Shown here: positions 34,663 through 43,669 of the stretch, piece after piece
Layout of the letters: every line of letters begins with the position of its first letter
How positions within the stretch are numbered: position 1 is the stretch's first letter
NCBI RefSeq assembly: GCF_004216915.1
Contig: NZ_SGXD01000002.1
Span: 558,001-622,000 of the forward strand
Length of the DNA stretch: 64,000 bases
Origin: Motilibacter rhizosphaerae
GTDB taxonomy: Bacteria; Actinomycetota; Actinomycetes; Motilibacterales; Motilibacteraceae
Direction of reading: 5' to 3'
Notes under the pieces: generated by a model
Told to the model about the DNA's origin: nothing
What the model saw: only the letters and a program-made list of their open reading frames with translations
The model's database searches: none
Position numbers and translations under genes: made by a program

Positions 34663-34806
34663 TCAGGCGCGGTACGCGGTGCTGGCGACCTGCTGCGACG
34701 TCTCCGCGCGCACGGCGGGCACCGTGGCGGCGAGCCCCGCCGTGCTGACGGCAGCGGCGAGGACGAGCGCGGCGGAGCGGCGGGCGAGGGTCTGGGTGAC
34801 GGTCAT
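34663..34806 (-). CDS. 47-residue secreted peptide
   Basis: Short gene with GGAGAGG seven bases before the ATG. The product is almost only a signal peptide: MTVTQTLARRS basic head, Ala/Leu/Val core, cleavage probably at AVRA-ET, leaving a mature tail of about 13 residues (ETSQQVASTAYRA). Either an exported micro-peptide or a very small surface factor. It lies alone between two genes on either side. No family recognised. Confidence 0.55.
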   Translation of the reverse strand: MTVTQTLARRSAALVLAAAVSTAGLAATVPAVRAETSQQVASTAYRA

Positions 34807-34983
34807 GGCAGCGTCCTCTCCTGCTGGCGCCCGGCGCGGTGCGCGGCCGGGCTTCGATGGGGAGACTCTGCTGCCGGCCCTTGTGGCCCGGCCGTGCTGC
34901 CGCTGTGCTCCTCCTGTGGGGCATCAGCACGACGTCGAGTCCCCGCTCTGCGAGGATCGCCGTCCGGGCGAGGGAGGACACGG

Positions 34984-35490
34984 GTGCCATCCGAGGACGT
35001 CGTGCACGAGCCGGCCAAGGCGCAGGTCGAGGCGTTCCTCGACGAGCACCGCGCGGCGCTGGAGGAGTGCCTCGAGGGGCTCGACGAGGAGCAGGTGCGC
35101 CGGCGGCTCGTCCCGTCCCGGACCACGCTGCTCGGGCTGGTGAAGCACGCCAGCTTCGTCGAGCGGGTGTGGTTCGCCGAGGCCGTCACCGGCCGCTCGC
35201 GCGCCGAGCTCGGCATCCCCGTGGGCCCTGAGGAGTCGTTCGAGCTCGCCGACGACGACACCATCGCCAGCGTGCTCGCCGAGCACCGCGCGGTGTGCGC
35301 CGCCTCGCGCGCGGCGGTCGCGGAGCTCGACCTCGACAGCGTCCTGCCCGGCAACCGGCGCGGCCCGCTCCCCCTGCGCTGGGTCTACCTCCACGTCCTC
35401 CGCGAGCTCGCGCAGCACTGCGGCCACGCGGGCATCCTGCGCGAGCAGGTGCTGGCCGAGGTCGGAAGGACTAGCGGCCCCGCAGGGTGA
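34984..35490 (+). CDS. DinB-superfamily (DUF664) protein
   Basis: 168 residues from GTG 34984 (GGGAGGA upstream). Four-helix bundle with the family His positions: LVKHASFVERVWF and HVLRELAQHCGHAGILREQ. DUF664/DinB proteins in actinobacteria are metal-dependent thiol transferases that use mycothiol for detoxification, or relatives of them. Alternative upstream frame sequence is not coding. Its 3' end overlaps that of the next, convergent gene by 20 bases. Confidence 0.87.
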   Translation: MPSEDVVHEPAKAQVEAFLDEHRAALEECLEGLDEEQVRRRLVPSRTTLLGLVKHASFVERVWFAEAVTGRSRAELGIPVGPEESFELADDDTIASVLAEHRAVCAASRAAVAELDLDSVLPGNRRGPLPLRWVYLHVLRELAQHCGHAGILREQVLAEVGRTSGPAG

Positions 35491-36627
35491 ACGGTGTCGA
35501 CGCGGCGTAGGACGTCCCGAGGACGCTGGCCGGCTGCGCCACCCGGTAGGTCCACGTGCCGCGGGGCGGCGTCGCCGTCAGCCGGTACGCGCACCCGCGC
35601 GCCGTGCACGACGAGAGGTACGCGGTACCGACCGACCGCCAGCGCCCCGACACCCGCCGCTCGAGGACGACCTGCTGGGAGTTCGCCCGCCCGGTGACGC
35701 GCACGTCGGTCCCGGCGCGCACGCTCGTCGCTGCGGGACGCGCGGTGACCGAGCCCCGGATCGAGGTGAGGACCGGGGTGATGGTCTCGCCCGAGGGCAC
35801 CGGGCCGTAGCCCGTCGCGCCCGCCAACGGCCGGCTCACCTCGAACTGGCCCCCGATCGCGCGGCCGGGCGCCGTCCACACCGCGCGCCCGTCGCGGCCG
35901 GTGCGCACCGCCGACGCGGGCTGGTTGAACAGGTCCAGGAGGTCACCGGAGGTCGAGCTCTGCACGAGGAGGCGCGCGCCCTCGACCGGGTGCCCCGACC
36001 GCGTCCGGGCGGAGACGACGAAGGCGACCGCCGTGGTGGGGGCGGCAGGAGCCCCCGGTGCTGCGGCTCGACCGCGAGGACCACGGGGTCGGACCCCGCG
36101 ACCGTCACCGCAGGGACGGCCCCGCTCGGCGGCGTCCAGACGCTGCCGCCGGTGGCCTCGGGGTGCGCCACACGGGCGGGGAGGCCGACGAAGGCGAGCG
36201 ACCACGTCCCCGCGCCCGACGCGGAGATCGGGATCCGGGCGCTCCAGGTGCCGTCCGTCGTGCTGCCCGACGTCAGCCGCAGCGGAGCCCGCAGGTACTG
36301 CGGAGCCCCGCCGAGCGGCTCCGGACTGCTCACCTGCACGCAGGGGCACTCGATGACCGGCTCGAAGTCGTTGCTCTCGAAGAAGCTCCTGCCCGTCGGC
36401 ACTCCGCCCGGGTCGGTCAGGTGGGCGGTGACCGTGAGGTAGCCGACAGCCGGGCCGACCAGCGTGCCGCCCGGGCCCTGCAGGGTGGCACCCGACCCGG
36501 TGGTCGTGGAGGCTGCCGCGCTCGCCGGCAGGGCGGGCACGACGGCGGTGCCCGCGAGGAGGGCGACGGCAGCGAGGCGGAGCATCTTCACACTGGAGGG
36601 AGACGGGCGGACGACCGTCCGGTTCAT
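35471..36627 (-). pseudogene. Secreted beta-sandwich protein, single frameshift
   Basis: The first 190 residues from ATG 36627 (signal peptide ending ALPASA; GATLQGPGGTLVGPAVGYLTVTAHLTDPGG, SFFESNDFEPVIECPCVQV) are in one frame up to GSDPVVLAVEPQ. The rest (TTAVAFVVSARTRSGHPVEGARLLVQSS ... VRVTGRANSQQVVLERRVSGRWRSVGTAY ... TPFTLRGR) continues in another. The switch falls at about 36045-36070 (minus strand GTCGAGCCGCAGCACC); one added base would repair it. Both parts are well-formed coding sequence and look like Ig/Big-like domains of a surface protein, so a sequencing error or a recent mutation is likely. Homopolymer-like context again involves G/C runs. Confidence 0.75.
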
Positions 36628-36683
36628 CCCGCTCCCGACGGTCGGACTCGAACAGGCGTACGACCCTCTGCCATGCTGGGGCG

Positions 36684-36968
36684 GTGGCGGGCGGCATGGG
36701 GTGGCGGCGGGGGACGCCGCTGAGCGAGCGCACCGTGCCGCCGCCGAGCCGCACCGGCGACACCCCGCAGCACTGCTGGGTGCAGGACCCCGAGGGGCAC
36801 CCGGGTCGCTGGCCGGCCGTGCTGCTCGCCTGGGGACGGGGGCCGGACGGCGGGTGGCGCGGGCGGGTCGCGTACGCCGCGCGGACGAGCGCGGGCGACG
36901 TCGTCCTGGTCGAGTGCTGGGCGACGGCCCTGGCCCTGGCGCCGCTCGCCCCGCCACGCCTGGGGTGA
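36684..36968 (+). CDS. Small conserved protein, chromosomal paralogue of 32805
   Basis: 94 residues from GTG 36684. Shares with the island protein GM-x2-RRG-x2-LSER, P-x-HCWV-x-DP-x-GHPG-x-WP-x-VLLAW, GGWRGRV-x-YAAR and a C-terminal VLVE-x-W. No membrane segment. The homologous upstream DNA and equal length show that the two genes descend from one another. It precedes uspA by about 100 bases on the same strand. Function unknown. Confidence 0.75.
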   Translation: MAGGMGWRRGTPLSERTVPPPSRTGDTPQHCWVQDPEGHPGRWPAVLLAWGRGPDGGWRGRVAYAARTSAGDVVLVECWATALALAPLAPPRLG

Positions 36969-37066
36969 GGCGGTGGCGCCCGCGGGTTCCGCCCGCGATG
37001 ATCAAGGGCACAAGCGGGAGGGGCTCGTCGCACGAGCCCGCCCGTCCCGAGCAGCCAAGGAGCAGC

Positions 37067-37456
37067 ATGAGCATCGTCGTCGGCTACGTCCCCACCGAGC
37101 CGGGCCAGGCGGCCCTCGCGGTCGCGGCGAAGGAGGCCCGGCTGCGCTCGACCGACCTCGTCATCGTCAACACCGCGGTCGGGCACAACTACGCGAAGGA
37201 CACCTTCGCCGACGAGAAGACGCTCGACCAGGTCTCCGCGGCGCTGACCGAGGAGGGCGTGCAGTTCTCGGTCCGCCAGTTCGACACCGACGACGCGGCC
37301 GACGCGCTGCTCAAGGTCGCCGAGGAGACCTCCGCCGAGCTCATCGTCATCGGCCTGCGCCGCCGGTCCCCCGTCGCGAAGCTCGTCATGGGCAGCAGCG
37401 CGCAGCGGATCCTGCTCGACGCGCCGTGCCCGGTGCTGGCGGTCAAGGCGAGCTGA
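37067..37456 (+). CDS. Universal stress protein (UspA family)
   Basis: 129 residues, single Usp domain. VVGYVPTEPGQAALAVAAKEA at the N-terminus (ATP-binding strand and helix) and VIGLRRRSPVAKLVMGSSAQRILLDAPCPVLAVK at the C-terminus with the G-x2-x-G-x8-9-G-S/T nucleotide-binding loop, here slightly shortened. AAGGAG lies four bases before the ATG. Binds ATP or AMP and acts in stress survival. The stop overlaps the 3' end of the convergent hydrolase gene by 14 bases, inside a duplicated 24-base unit. Confidence 0.9.
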   Translation: MSIVVGYVPTEPGQAALAVAAKEARLRSTDLVIVNTAVGHNYAKDTFADEKTLDQVSAALTEEGVQFSVRQFDTDDAADALLKVAEETSAELIVIGLRRRSPVAKLVMGSSAQRILLDAPCPVLAVKAS

Positions 37457-39821
37457 GGCTCGCTGGTGGTGGGGAGCTGAGGCTCGCTGGTGGTGGCGGC
37501 GAGCTGACGCGCTGGGCGGTCGTGAGGTCGATGCGGGCGGGCGGCACGGTCGCGGGGCCGACGAGCCCCGCGGCCAGCCCGTCGATCTCGCGCCAGACCC
37601 GGGCGTCCTGCCAGTAGCCGGAGTGCCCGAGCGGCGGGGGCGGCGGCTGGCCGTACCTGTGCCAGCAGCTCTGCGGGTCGGGCAGCGCGACGTCGACGGA
37701 CGGCACGTGCACGGGGCCGCCGATCATGTCGCTGGCGTAGCAGAAGTTGCGCCACCCGCTGAGCCCCTGGTCCAGCGTCGCGAGCACCGCCGGGGACACG
37801 TACGCCGGGAACGCCCATGCGTACAGCCGGACGAGCGGCGACCCGAACGTCGCCAGCGAGACGCGGTCGCGCGCGGGACGGCCGGAGTCCTGCAGCAGCG
37901 CCGCCGCGGCGAGGACCGTGCCCTGGGAGTGCGCGGCGAGCACGACGCGCCCGCCGGAGTCGGCGATCCAGCCCATGCGCTCCTGCAGCTCGGGGACGGC
38001 GCGCTCGGCGTACGACGGTGGTCCGAGCGGGTGGAACGCCCTCGGCCAGAACGTGCCGACGTCCCAGAGGATGCCGATGCGCCGGCGGGTCTCGAGGTTG
38101 CGGTAGCCCGCGCGCAGCAGGCCGAGCAGCACCAGCGGGATCGAGCCCGCGATGAGCGTGCCGAGGTCGACGACGCGCCCGGACCACGCCGAGTGCGGCG
38201 TCCCCGACGTGGCCAGCACGACGACGGGGATCCCGATGTCGAGGACCGCGAGCACGCTGAGCAGGTAGCTGAGGTCGTGCACGGCGCGCGCCCGGCGCCG
38301 GGCGAGGGCGTGCTGGCGCACGAAGCGCGGCCCCTCGGTGGTGGCGGGCACCCACCACTCCTCGGGTACGCAGTGGCCCGGCCGCTGCCCCGCGTCCGCG
38401 CCGAGCTCGACGGCGAGGGCGCGCACGGCGCTGGGGCGGGAGTGCCAGGCCCACGAGGCGACCTCGACGGCGGCGAAGAGGAGCACGGCCGCGAGGGGCA
38501 CGACCGTCAGCCAGGGCAGGGCGAAGCGCACGAACGGCGAGAGCGCGACGACGGTGCCGGAGCCCCCGTCGCGGACCGGGTCGTTGGTCCAGCGCACCTC
38601 GCCGAGCAGGGCGGCGAAGCGGATCGCGATGCCGAGCAGCACGGCGTTGAGCAGGGCGAGCCCCGTGGCCAGCGCGACCAGCGGCGGCGCCCAGCGGAAC
38701 AGCCGGTGCTCCGGGCGCCCCTCGGCGCGGTCGAGGACCACGACGGCGAGGACGAGCAGCCCCAGCAGCAGCATGGGCGCGAGGACGCCGGCGTACGTCG
38801 CCCCCAGGATGCGACGCAGCCCGGGCAGCGGACCCGGGAGGTGGTCGTACGCCGGGGCGACCCACGCCGCGACCAGCGCCCAGGCGGCGGCGGCGCAGCC
38901 GGCGAGGAGGACGGCGGCGGCGGGACGGTCGGCGCGGCGGTCGGGCAGGGCCGGGTCGAGCGCCAGCAGCCCCACGGCGGCCACGACCACGCCACCGGCC
39001 AGCACCCGCAGGAGCACGCCGCCGGGGCGGGCGGCCGTCGCCGTGAGCAGCAGGGCGACCGTCGCCGTCCCCGCGCCGAGGTGGAGGTGGGAAAGCCGGC
39101 GCACGGCCGGGGCGCCGTGCCAGAAGTGCTGGTCCTGCAGGCCCTTCGGCAGGGAAGCGGCGCTCGGATGGGGCTCGGCGGAGTGCTGGCGACGGGAGAC
39201 CACGCCGTCGTACCTCGCCCGGTTGCGGACCGAGAGCACCGCGAGGACGCCCAGCAGCGCGAGGGGGACGACGGTCGCGAGGGCCAGGGCGCGCTCGGGG
39301 TGGCCCACCACGGAGGACCAGCGCAGCGGCGCGAGCTCCCAGTGCCGGCGGCTGCAGCTCTGCTGGCTGCTGCACTGGTAGCCGACCAGGTCCTCGGAGA
39401 GCAGCGCGACGAGCACGACGAGGTTCAGCGTCATGGCGAGGGCTGCCACGCGGGCGAACCAGCGGAAGAGGAACCCCGCCCAGGGGCGGCGGCGCACCCC
39501 CGGGGAGCAGGTCCACCCGGCGAGGTTGGCGAGCACGAAGGGCAGCAGCAGCAGCCAGAGCACGCGCGTGCTGCTGCGCGAGGTGATGCCGCCCCAGGAG
39601 TAGCCCTCCACGTGGCGGCCGTGCGAGTCCGCGGTGCGGTAGAACCCGGCGGTGGAGTCCCCGGCGACCTGCTGCGGGGCAAGATCGCCCAGCAGTGCAG
39701 CGGGTGTGGACCCGCCGACCCCGTGCACACGGATCTCCGTGACACCGCTCAGGTCGACGGCGGGCGGGACGAGGCCGCTGGGTCGCTCGGCGGCGGGATC
39801 GGCGAAGACGGGGACGGGCAT
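37443..39821 (-). CDS. Polytopic membrane protein with alpha/beta-hydrolase (lipase-like) domain
   Basis: 792 residues. It starts with a hydrolase-type strand and turn (VTEIRVHGVGGSTPAALLG, the oxyanion loop of lipase-like folds). Then about nine membrane helices are spread over 85-590. The nucleophile elbow is near 655: VVLAAHSQGTVLAAAALL (A-H-S-Q-G). A catalytic Asp/His pair is expected in the region ASDMIGGPVHVPSVDVALPDPQSCWHRYG. It probably hydrolyses a lipid or ester at the membrane. The C-terminus carries two copies of SSPPP(P)ASL from a DNA duplication. Related actinobacterial proteins are annotated only as membrane hydrolases. Confidence 0.72.
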   Translation of the reverse strand: MPVPVFADPAAERPSGLVPPAVDLSGVTEIRVHGVGGSTPAALLGDLAPQQVAGDSTAGFYRTADSHGRHVEGYSWGGITSRSSTRVLWLLLLPFVLANLAGWTCSPGVRRRPWAGFLFRWFARVAALAMTLNLVVLVALLSEDLVGYQCSSQQSCSRRHWELAPLRWSSVVGHPERALALATVVPLALLGVLAVLSVRNRARYDGVVSRRQHSAEPHPSAASLPKGLQDQHFWHGAPAVRRLSHLHLGAGTATVALLLTATAARPGGVLLRVLAGGVVVAAVGLLALDPALPDRRADRPAAAVLLAGCAAAAWALVAAWVAPAYDHLPGPLPGLRRILGATYAGVLAPMLLLGLLVLAVVVLDRAEGRPEHRLFRWAPPLVALATGLALLNAVLLGIAIRFAALLGEVRWTNDPVRDGGSGTVVALSPFVRFALPWLTVVPLAAVLLFAAVEVASWAWHSRPSAVRALAVELGADAGQRPGHCVPEEWWVPATTEGPRFVRQHALARRRARAVHDLSYLLSVLAVLDIGIPVVVLATSGTPHSAWSGRVVDLGTLIAGSIPLVLLGLLRAGYRNLETRRRIGILWDVGTFWPRAFHPLGPPSYAERAVPELQERMGWIADSGGRVVLAAHSQGTVLAAAALLQDSGRPARDRVSLATFGSPLVRLYAWAFPAYVSPAVLATLDQGLSGWRNFCYASDMIGGPVHVPSVDVALPDPQSCWHRYGQPPPPPLGHSGYWQDARVWREIDGLAAGLVGPATVPPARIDLTTAQRVSSPPPPASLSSPPPASLSSP
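37450..37496. repeat. 24-bp tandem duplication across two convergent gene ends
   Basis: A 23-base unit starting GAGCTGAGGCTCGCTGG occurs at 37450-37472 and 37474-37496, with a partial third start at 37501. It contains the uspA stop and encodes the repeated SSPPPASL tail of the opposite hydrolase. Confidence 0.85.
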
Positions 39822-39872
39822 GGCACGCTCCGGGGTGCGAGGACCCCAGCGTGGGCGCGTGTCAGCGCGCGG

Positions 39873-41909
39873 TCAACGCCCCTTTGCCCGTTCGTTCATC
39901 GCGGCGAGCCACGCGTTGTAGCTCGCGAGCTCGTCCTCCTCGCCGCGCTCGACGGCCCGGTCGGCGGCACGGTCACGCCGGCGCGCCTCGCGCTCGTCGG
40001 CACGTACCCAGGCGACGAAGACGGCGGCGATCACGAGCAGGATCGGCACCTCCCCCAGCGACCAGCCGAGCGCCGCGCCGGACTGCTGGTCGTGCAGGAG
40101 GTTGACGCCGTACGGGTTGCCGAGCCGGGTGTAGTAGCCCTTGGCCAGCACCTCGTTCTCCTCGAGCAGCGCCACGTTGAAGAACGCGTGGAACGCCATC
40201 ACGGGGAACACGAGGATGAGCCGGGCCAGGTGCGGCAGCGGCTTCGGCGACGGGTCGACGCCGACGAGCACGTAGAAGAACAGCGTGCCCACGGCGAGGA
40301 AGTGCGCGTCCATCAGCGTGTGGCCGATGTGCCAGCTCATCAGCAGGTCGAGCAGCGGCGTGAAGTACAGCCCGAACAGGCTGCCGATGAACAGCAGCGA
40401 GGCCACGACCGGGTTGGTCATGACGCGGGCGAACCTGCTGTGCAGCACGGCGACCAGCGCCTGCCGAGGGCCTCGGTCGCCGGCACCGGAGCCGGCGGGC
40501 AGCGTCCGCAGCGCGAGCGTGGTCGGTGCCGCGAGGACGAGGAAGATCGGCGCCACCGAGACGAGCACCATGTGGGCGACCATGTGGGCGCTGAACAGGA
40601 TGTGCGAGTACGCCGCCAGCCCTCCGCAGGTCGTGTAGAGCACGAGGGCCAGGCCGGCGTACCAGGAGACGGTGCGGCCGAGCGCCCACGAGTCGCCGCG
40701 CCGGCGCAGCGCGAGGACGCCCTGCGCGTAGAGGATCCCCGCGACGAGCACGAAGAGCAGGAAGAACCCGTCGACCTCGTAGGCCGTGACGTAGTGCCAG
40801 AGCGACGGGTGCGGCGGCGGGGCGAACCCGAGCTCGGCCTGGACCAGCGAGACGCCGTCGGTGCCGTCGCTCGCCTCGTCGTAGGGCGCGGGCGTCGGCG
40901 TGCGCCCCAGCGCGACCGCGAGCCCCACGGTCGCGACCATGACGAGGACCTCGCCCGCCGCGAGGCGGCTGAAGGCCCGCCGGTCCTCCTGCAGGCGCGG
41001 CAGGGTGTGCGACCGGTGGCGGGCACCGGCGGCAGCGACCGCGAGGAACCCCGCGGTCTTCAGCGAGACGAGCCCGCCGTACGCCGTGGTGGTGATCGCC
41101 GTCCAGCTGCCCAGCCGCAGCCACGCGCTGACGACGCCGGAGACGCCCACGGCGACGGCGCACCACAGGGCGAGGCCGCTGAACCTGCTCACTGCCAGCG
41201 GGAACGAGCGCGCCTCCGGAGACCGGCGACGCATCCAGACCAGGGCGCCCAGGCCACCGAGCCACAGCGCGAGCGCGAGCACGTGGACGGTGAGCGCGGA
41301 GATCGCGAGCATGTGGTCACCGGCGGCGGCCGAGTGACCGGTGAGCAGCGGCGGGACGAGCGTGCCGAGGGCCAGCACGAGCAGCGCGACCGCCCGGCCG
41401 GCGGTGACGACGAAGCGGCAGGCGACGGCCAGGACCGCGGCCAGCGCGGCCTGGACGAGCAGCGCGCGCACCTGCGGCACGGCGTCGACCGTCTGGCGCA
41501 GCAGCGTGGGCGCCAGCACCTTGCCGACCGAGGTCCCGACGATGTCGGCGCCGGTGAGGACGGCCTCGACGAGGGCGGCGACGGCCCAGGCGGCGGCGAG
41601 CTGCCCGGCCCGGCGTACGCCGTGGAACCCGCTCCCCCGCAGCGCACCCTCGGCGTTGGGCAGCAGCACCGCGGCAAGCAGGAGCAGCCCGGCGGCCGAC
41701 AGCCCGGCGAGGTCGGTCACGAGCCGGGTGAGGAGCAGCCCCCAAGTCACCAGCACGCCGGCGTCCGGGACGCCCACCTCCTTCTCGTGCGTCACGGCCC
41801 CGCCGACGAGCGCGGCGAGCACGAGCACGACCACGGCGAGGACGACGGCAGGGGGTCCCCAGGGGCGGGTGGCGCGCTCGGTGGCGGTGCGCTCGAGGGT
41901 CGCGGTCAC
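39873..41909 (-). CDS. CopD-CtaG fusion: copper import / cytochrome oxidase assembly membrane protein
   Basis: 678 residues and about 15 membrane helices. The first 330 residues match CopD (LLTRLVTDLAGLSAAGLLLLAAVLLP, ALTVHVLALALWLGGLGALVWM, with the metal-ligand His in both). From about 350 the caa3-CtaG domain follows (LWHYVTAYEVDGFFLLFVLVAGILYAQG, YSHILFSAHMVAHMVLVSVAPIFL, MSWHIGHTLMDAHFLAVGTLFFYVLVGVDP, His-rich). The fusion is common in actinobacteria and probably moves copper for cytochrome c oxidase. GTG 41909 overlaps the CopC stop by four bases (GTGA). Confidence 0.93.
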   Translation of the reverse strand: MTATLERTATERATRPWGPPAVVLAVVVLVLAALVGGAVTHEKEVGVPDAGVLVTWGLLLTRLVTDLAGLSAAGLLLLAAVLLPNAEGALRGSGFHGVRRAGQLAAAWAVAALVEAVLTGADIVGTSVGKVLAPTLLRQTVDAVPQVRALLVQAALAAVLAVACRFVVTAGRAVALLVLALGTLVPPLLTGHSAAAGDHMLAISALTVHVLALALWLGGLGALVWMRRRSPEARSFPLAVSRFSGLALWCAVAVGVSGVVSAWLRLGSWTAITTTAYGGLVSLKTAGFLAVAAAGARHRSHTLPRLQEDRRAFSRLAAGEVLVMVATVGLAVALGRTPTPAPYDEASDGTDGVSLVQAELGFAPPPHPSLWHYVTAYEVDGFFLLFVLVAGILYAQGVLALRRRGDSWALGRTVSWYAGLALVLYTTCGGLAAYSHILFSAHMVAHMVLVSVAPIFLVLAAPTTLALRTLPAGSGAGDRGPRQALVAVLHSRFARVMTNPVVASLLFIGSLFGLYFTPLLDLLMSWHIGHTLMDAHFLAVGTLFFYVLVGVDPSPKPLPHLARLILVFPVMAFHAFFNVALLEENEVLAKGYYTRLGNPYGVNLLHDQQSGAALGWSLGEVPILLVIAAVFVAWVRADEREARRRDRAADRAVERGEEDELASYNAWLAAMNERAKGR

Positions 41910-42427
41910 CGGCGCCGCGCCCGCAGGTCGTAGCCGAGGTAGCCGACGGCGAGCAGCACCACGACGGCGGCGACCGCGACGTGGGACACGTGGCTGCCCA
42001 CCCAGGAGCTGCTGCGCCCCTTGGCCGCCGCCGCGGGCGCCGCGGCGGCCTGCGCCGCCGCCCCGCTCGTCGTGGTGAAGTGCACGGTGCCGGACACCGG
42101 GTGCCCGTCGGCGGAGACGACGCGCCACGCCACGGCGTACGGGCCGGCGGGCATCGCCCCCTGCACCGGCACGCTCATCGTCTCGTCGACGGTGCTCGGC
42201 GTGCCGGTCGTGACGACGCCGGAGGGGCCGGTGAGGGTCGCGTACGCCCCGATCCGGGACACCGCCTCGTCGAACGTCAGCTGCAGCTGGCCGGGGGCGG
42301 TCGCCACGGTCGTGCCGTCGGCGGGCACGGCCTTGAGCAGCACCGCGTGCGCCGAGGCGGCGGGCGCGGCGAGCAGGAGGAGCAGGCCGGTGGCCCCGAG
42401 CGCGGCGAGCAGCCGCCGGGTACGCAT
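41906..42427 (-). CDS. CopC-domain copper-binding protein with C-terminal anchor
   Basis: 173 residues. Signal peptide ending PAASA; mature protein begins H-A-V-L-L-K-A-V-P-A-D-G, the His1 copper ligand of CopC. It continues with the beta-sandwich (LQLTFDEAVSRIGAYATLTGPSG, VAWRVVSADGHPVSGTVHFTT, whose D-x-H-P-x-x-G is conserved). A C-terminal membrane helix (about 146-166) anchors it. ATG 42427 has GGAGG upstream. It binds copper outside the membrane and hands it to the CopD domain encoded next. Confidence 0.93.
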   Translation of the reverse strand: MRTRRLLAALGATGLLLLLAAPAASAHAVLLKAVPADGTTVATAPGQLQLTFDEAVSRIGAYATLTGPSGVVTTGTPSTVDETMSVPVQGAMPAGPYAVAWRVVSADGHPVSGTVHFTTTSGAAAQAAAAPAAAAKGRSSSWVGSHVSHVAVAAVVVLLAVGYLGYDLRARRR

Positions 42428-42450
42428 CACGCCTCCCAGCATGCCTCGCC

Positions 42451-43104
42451 TCACGCCCTCGGGCCGCCCGTCGGGCGCCGGCGCAGCGCGCTCGTGGCCG
42501 CCAGCGCAAGGGCGAGCACTCCGGCGACCAGCCCGGCGCCGCCGAGCCAGCGGGCGAGGTCGTCCGCGTGGGACGCGGCACCCGCAACGGTGAGCACCGG
42601 CGCGGGGTGCTCGGCGTCGACCCCGGCCTGGTCCCAGGACACGCTCGTGCCGTCGCTGAGCCGCTGGGCGGCGGGGAACGCGATCTCGCCGGCGCCCTTC
42701 GGCAGCGGGCCGACGGTGAGGAGGAACTGGTCGAACTGGCCCGCCGGGATGCCGTCGCCGGTGGCGGTCCAGGTCACGGTGTGCACGGCCTTGGTGAGGG
42801 TGACTCCGTCGTCGTCGGTGAGCGGGTGGGCGAGCGGAGCGGTGGTGGTCGCCACGGTCCAGCCGGGCTTGGTGCCGGCGGACACGGAGGCGAAGGGCGT
42901 GCCGTCCGGCAGGGTCACGGTGAGGGCGGTGGTCCGGGCGGTGGCGGACTCGGTCGGCACGCGGAAGACGAGCGTGGCGAAGCCGCCCGGCGCGGCGTCG
43001 GGCGAGCTGACGCGGACGTGCGCGGAGGCGGCAGGGGCGAGGGCGAGGCCGGCGAGCAGCGTCGCGGCCAGCGCCAGGGCAGCGCGGGGCAGGGAGCGGA
43101 GCAC
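42451..43104 (-). CDS. YcnI-like (DUF1775) exported copper protein
   Basis: 217 residues from GTG 43104 (AAGGA upstream). Signal peptide ending APAASA, mature start H-V-R-V-S-S-P-D-A-A-P-G-G, the YcnI motif whose N-terminal His ligates Cu(II). The domain continues with FRVPTESATARTTALTVTLPDG and ends with FDQFLLTVGPLP, then a C-terminal membrane helix (about 185-207) with a basic stop. First gene of the three-gene copper operon, 23 bases before CopC. Confidence 0.92.
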   Translation of the reverse strand: MLRSLPRAALALAATLLAGLALAPAASAHVRVSSPDAAPGGFATLVFRVPTESATARTTALTVTLPDGTPFASVSAGTKPGWTVATTTAPLAHPLTDDDGVTLTKAVHTVTWTATGDGIPAGQFDQFLLTVGPLPKGAGEIAFPAAQRLSDGTSVSWDQAGVDAEHPAPVLTVAGAASHADDLARWLGGAGLVAGVLALALAATSALRRRPTGGPRA

Positions 43105-43159
43105 GGGTGGTCCTTCGGTGAGCGGGGGGGTGGTGGGCGCGCGCAGGCACCCGCCCTGC

Positions 43160-43669
43160 TCAGGCGGGTGCCGGGACCCGGGGTGGACCGCGTACGCCGG
43201 CGGCGCCCTGCTGCCGGGAGGCGGCGGCCGCTCCCAGCTCGGGGAGGTGGGGCTGTCCTGTGAGTGCGGGGAGGCGGGCGCGTCCCGGCGGGAGGAGGCG
43301 GGCGACCGTACGCCGCCACGCGCGCCGGCCCTCCTCCGTCAGCGCGAGGGCGGCGACCGTCGCGACCGCGTGCGCGAGGAGCATGCGCGCCGGGGAGCCG
43401 TCCCCCGCGCAGACGAGGTGCCCGGCGGCCTGGGCGAGCGCGAGCAGCGCGAGGTGCTGGAGCGCGCCACCGGCGGGGAGCCGCCGCTGCAGCGCCGTGA
43501 CGGCTGCGGCGACCGCGAGCAGCGCGGCGAGCGCGCCCGGCCCGGCCGTCCCCCCGCCCGCGATGTGGGCGAGCAGGGTCGCAGCGACGAGGCCGAGCGC
43601 GCCGAGCAGCCGGTCGACACCCGCCGTGCGCACGGCCGCGAGCGTACCGGCCACTAGGGTGAGCGGCAT
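43160..43669 (-). CDS. Small polytopic membrane protein
   Basis: Up to 169 residues from ATG 43669; GTG 43654 or 43633 are possible starts and no ribosome site decides. Four predicted helices ([54 protein letters not shown]) with a basic C-terminal tail rich in Arg/Pro/Gly. It lies 55 bases before the copper operon on the same strand. Its presumptive ATG shares the palindrome CATG with the ATG of the divergent orn gene. Family not recognised. Confidence 0.6.
   Translation of the reverse strand: MPLTLVAGTLAAVRTAGVDRLLGALGLVAATLLAHIAGGGTAGPGALAALLAVAAAVTALQRRLPAGGALQHLALLALAQAAGHLVCAGDGSPARMLLAHAVATVAALALTEEGRRAWRRTVARLLPPGRARLPALTGQPHLPELGAAAASRQQGAAGVRGPPRVPAPA

Noticed and set aside
37623-41933. 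Reading frame of about 1400 codons opposite the hydrolase and CopD-CtaG genes
   Set aside because: Spans two well-supported genes and their junction on the other strand; composition is that of an antisense shadow.
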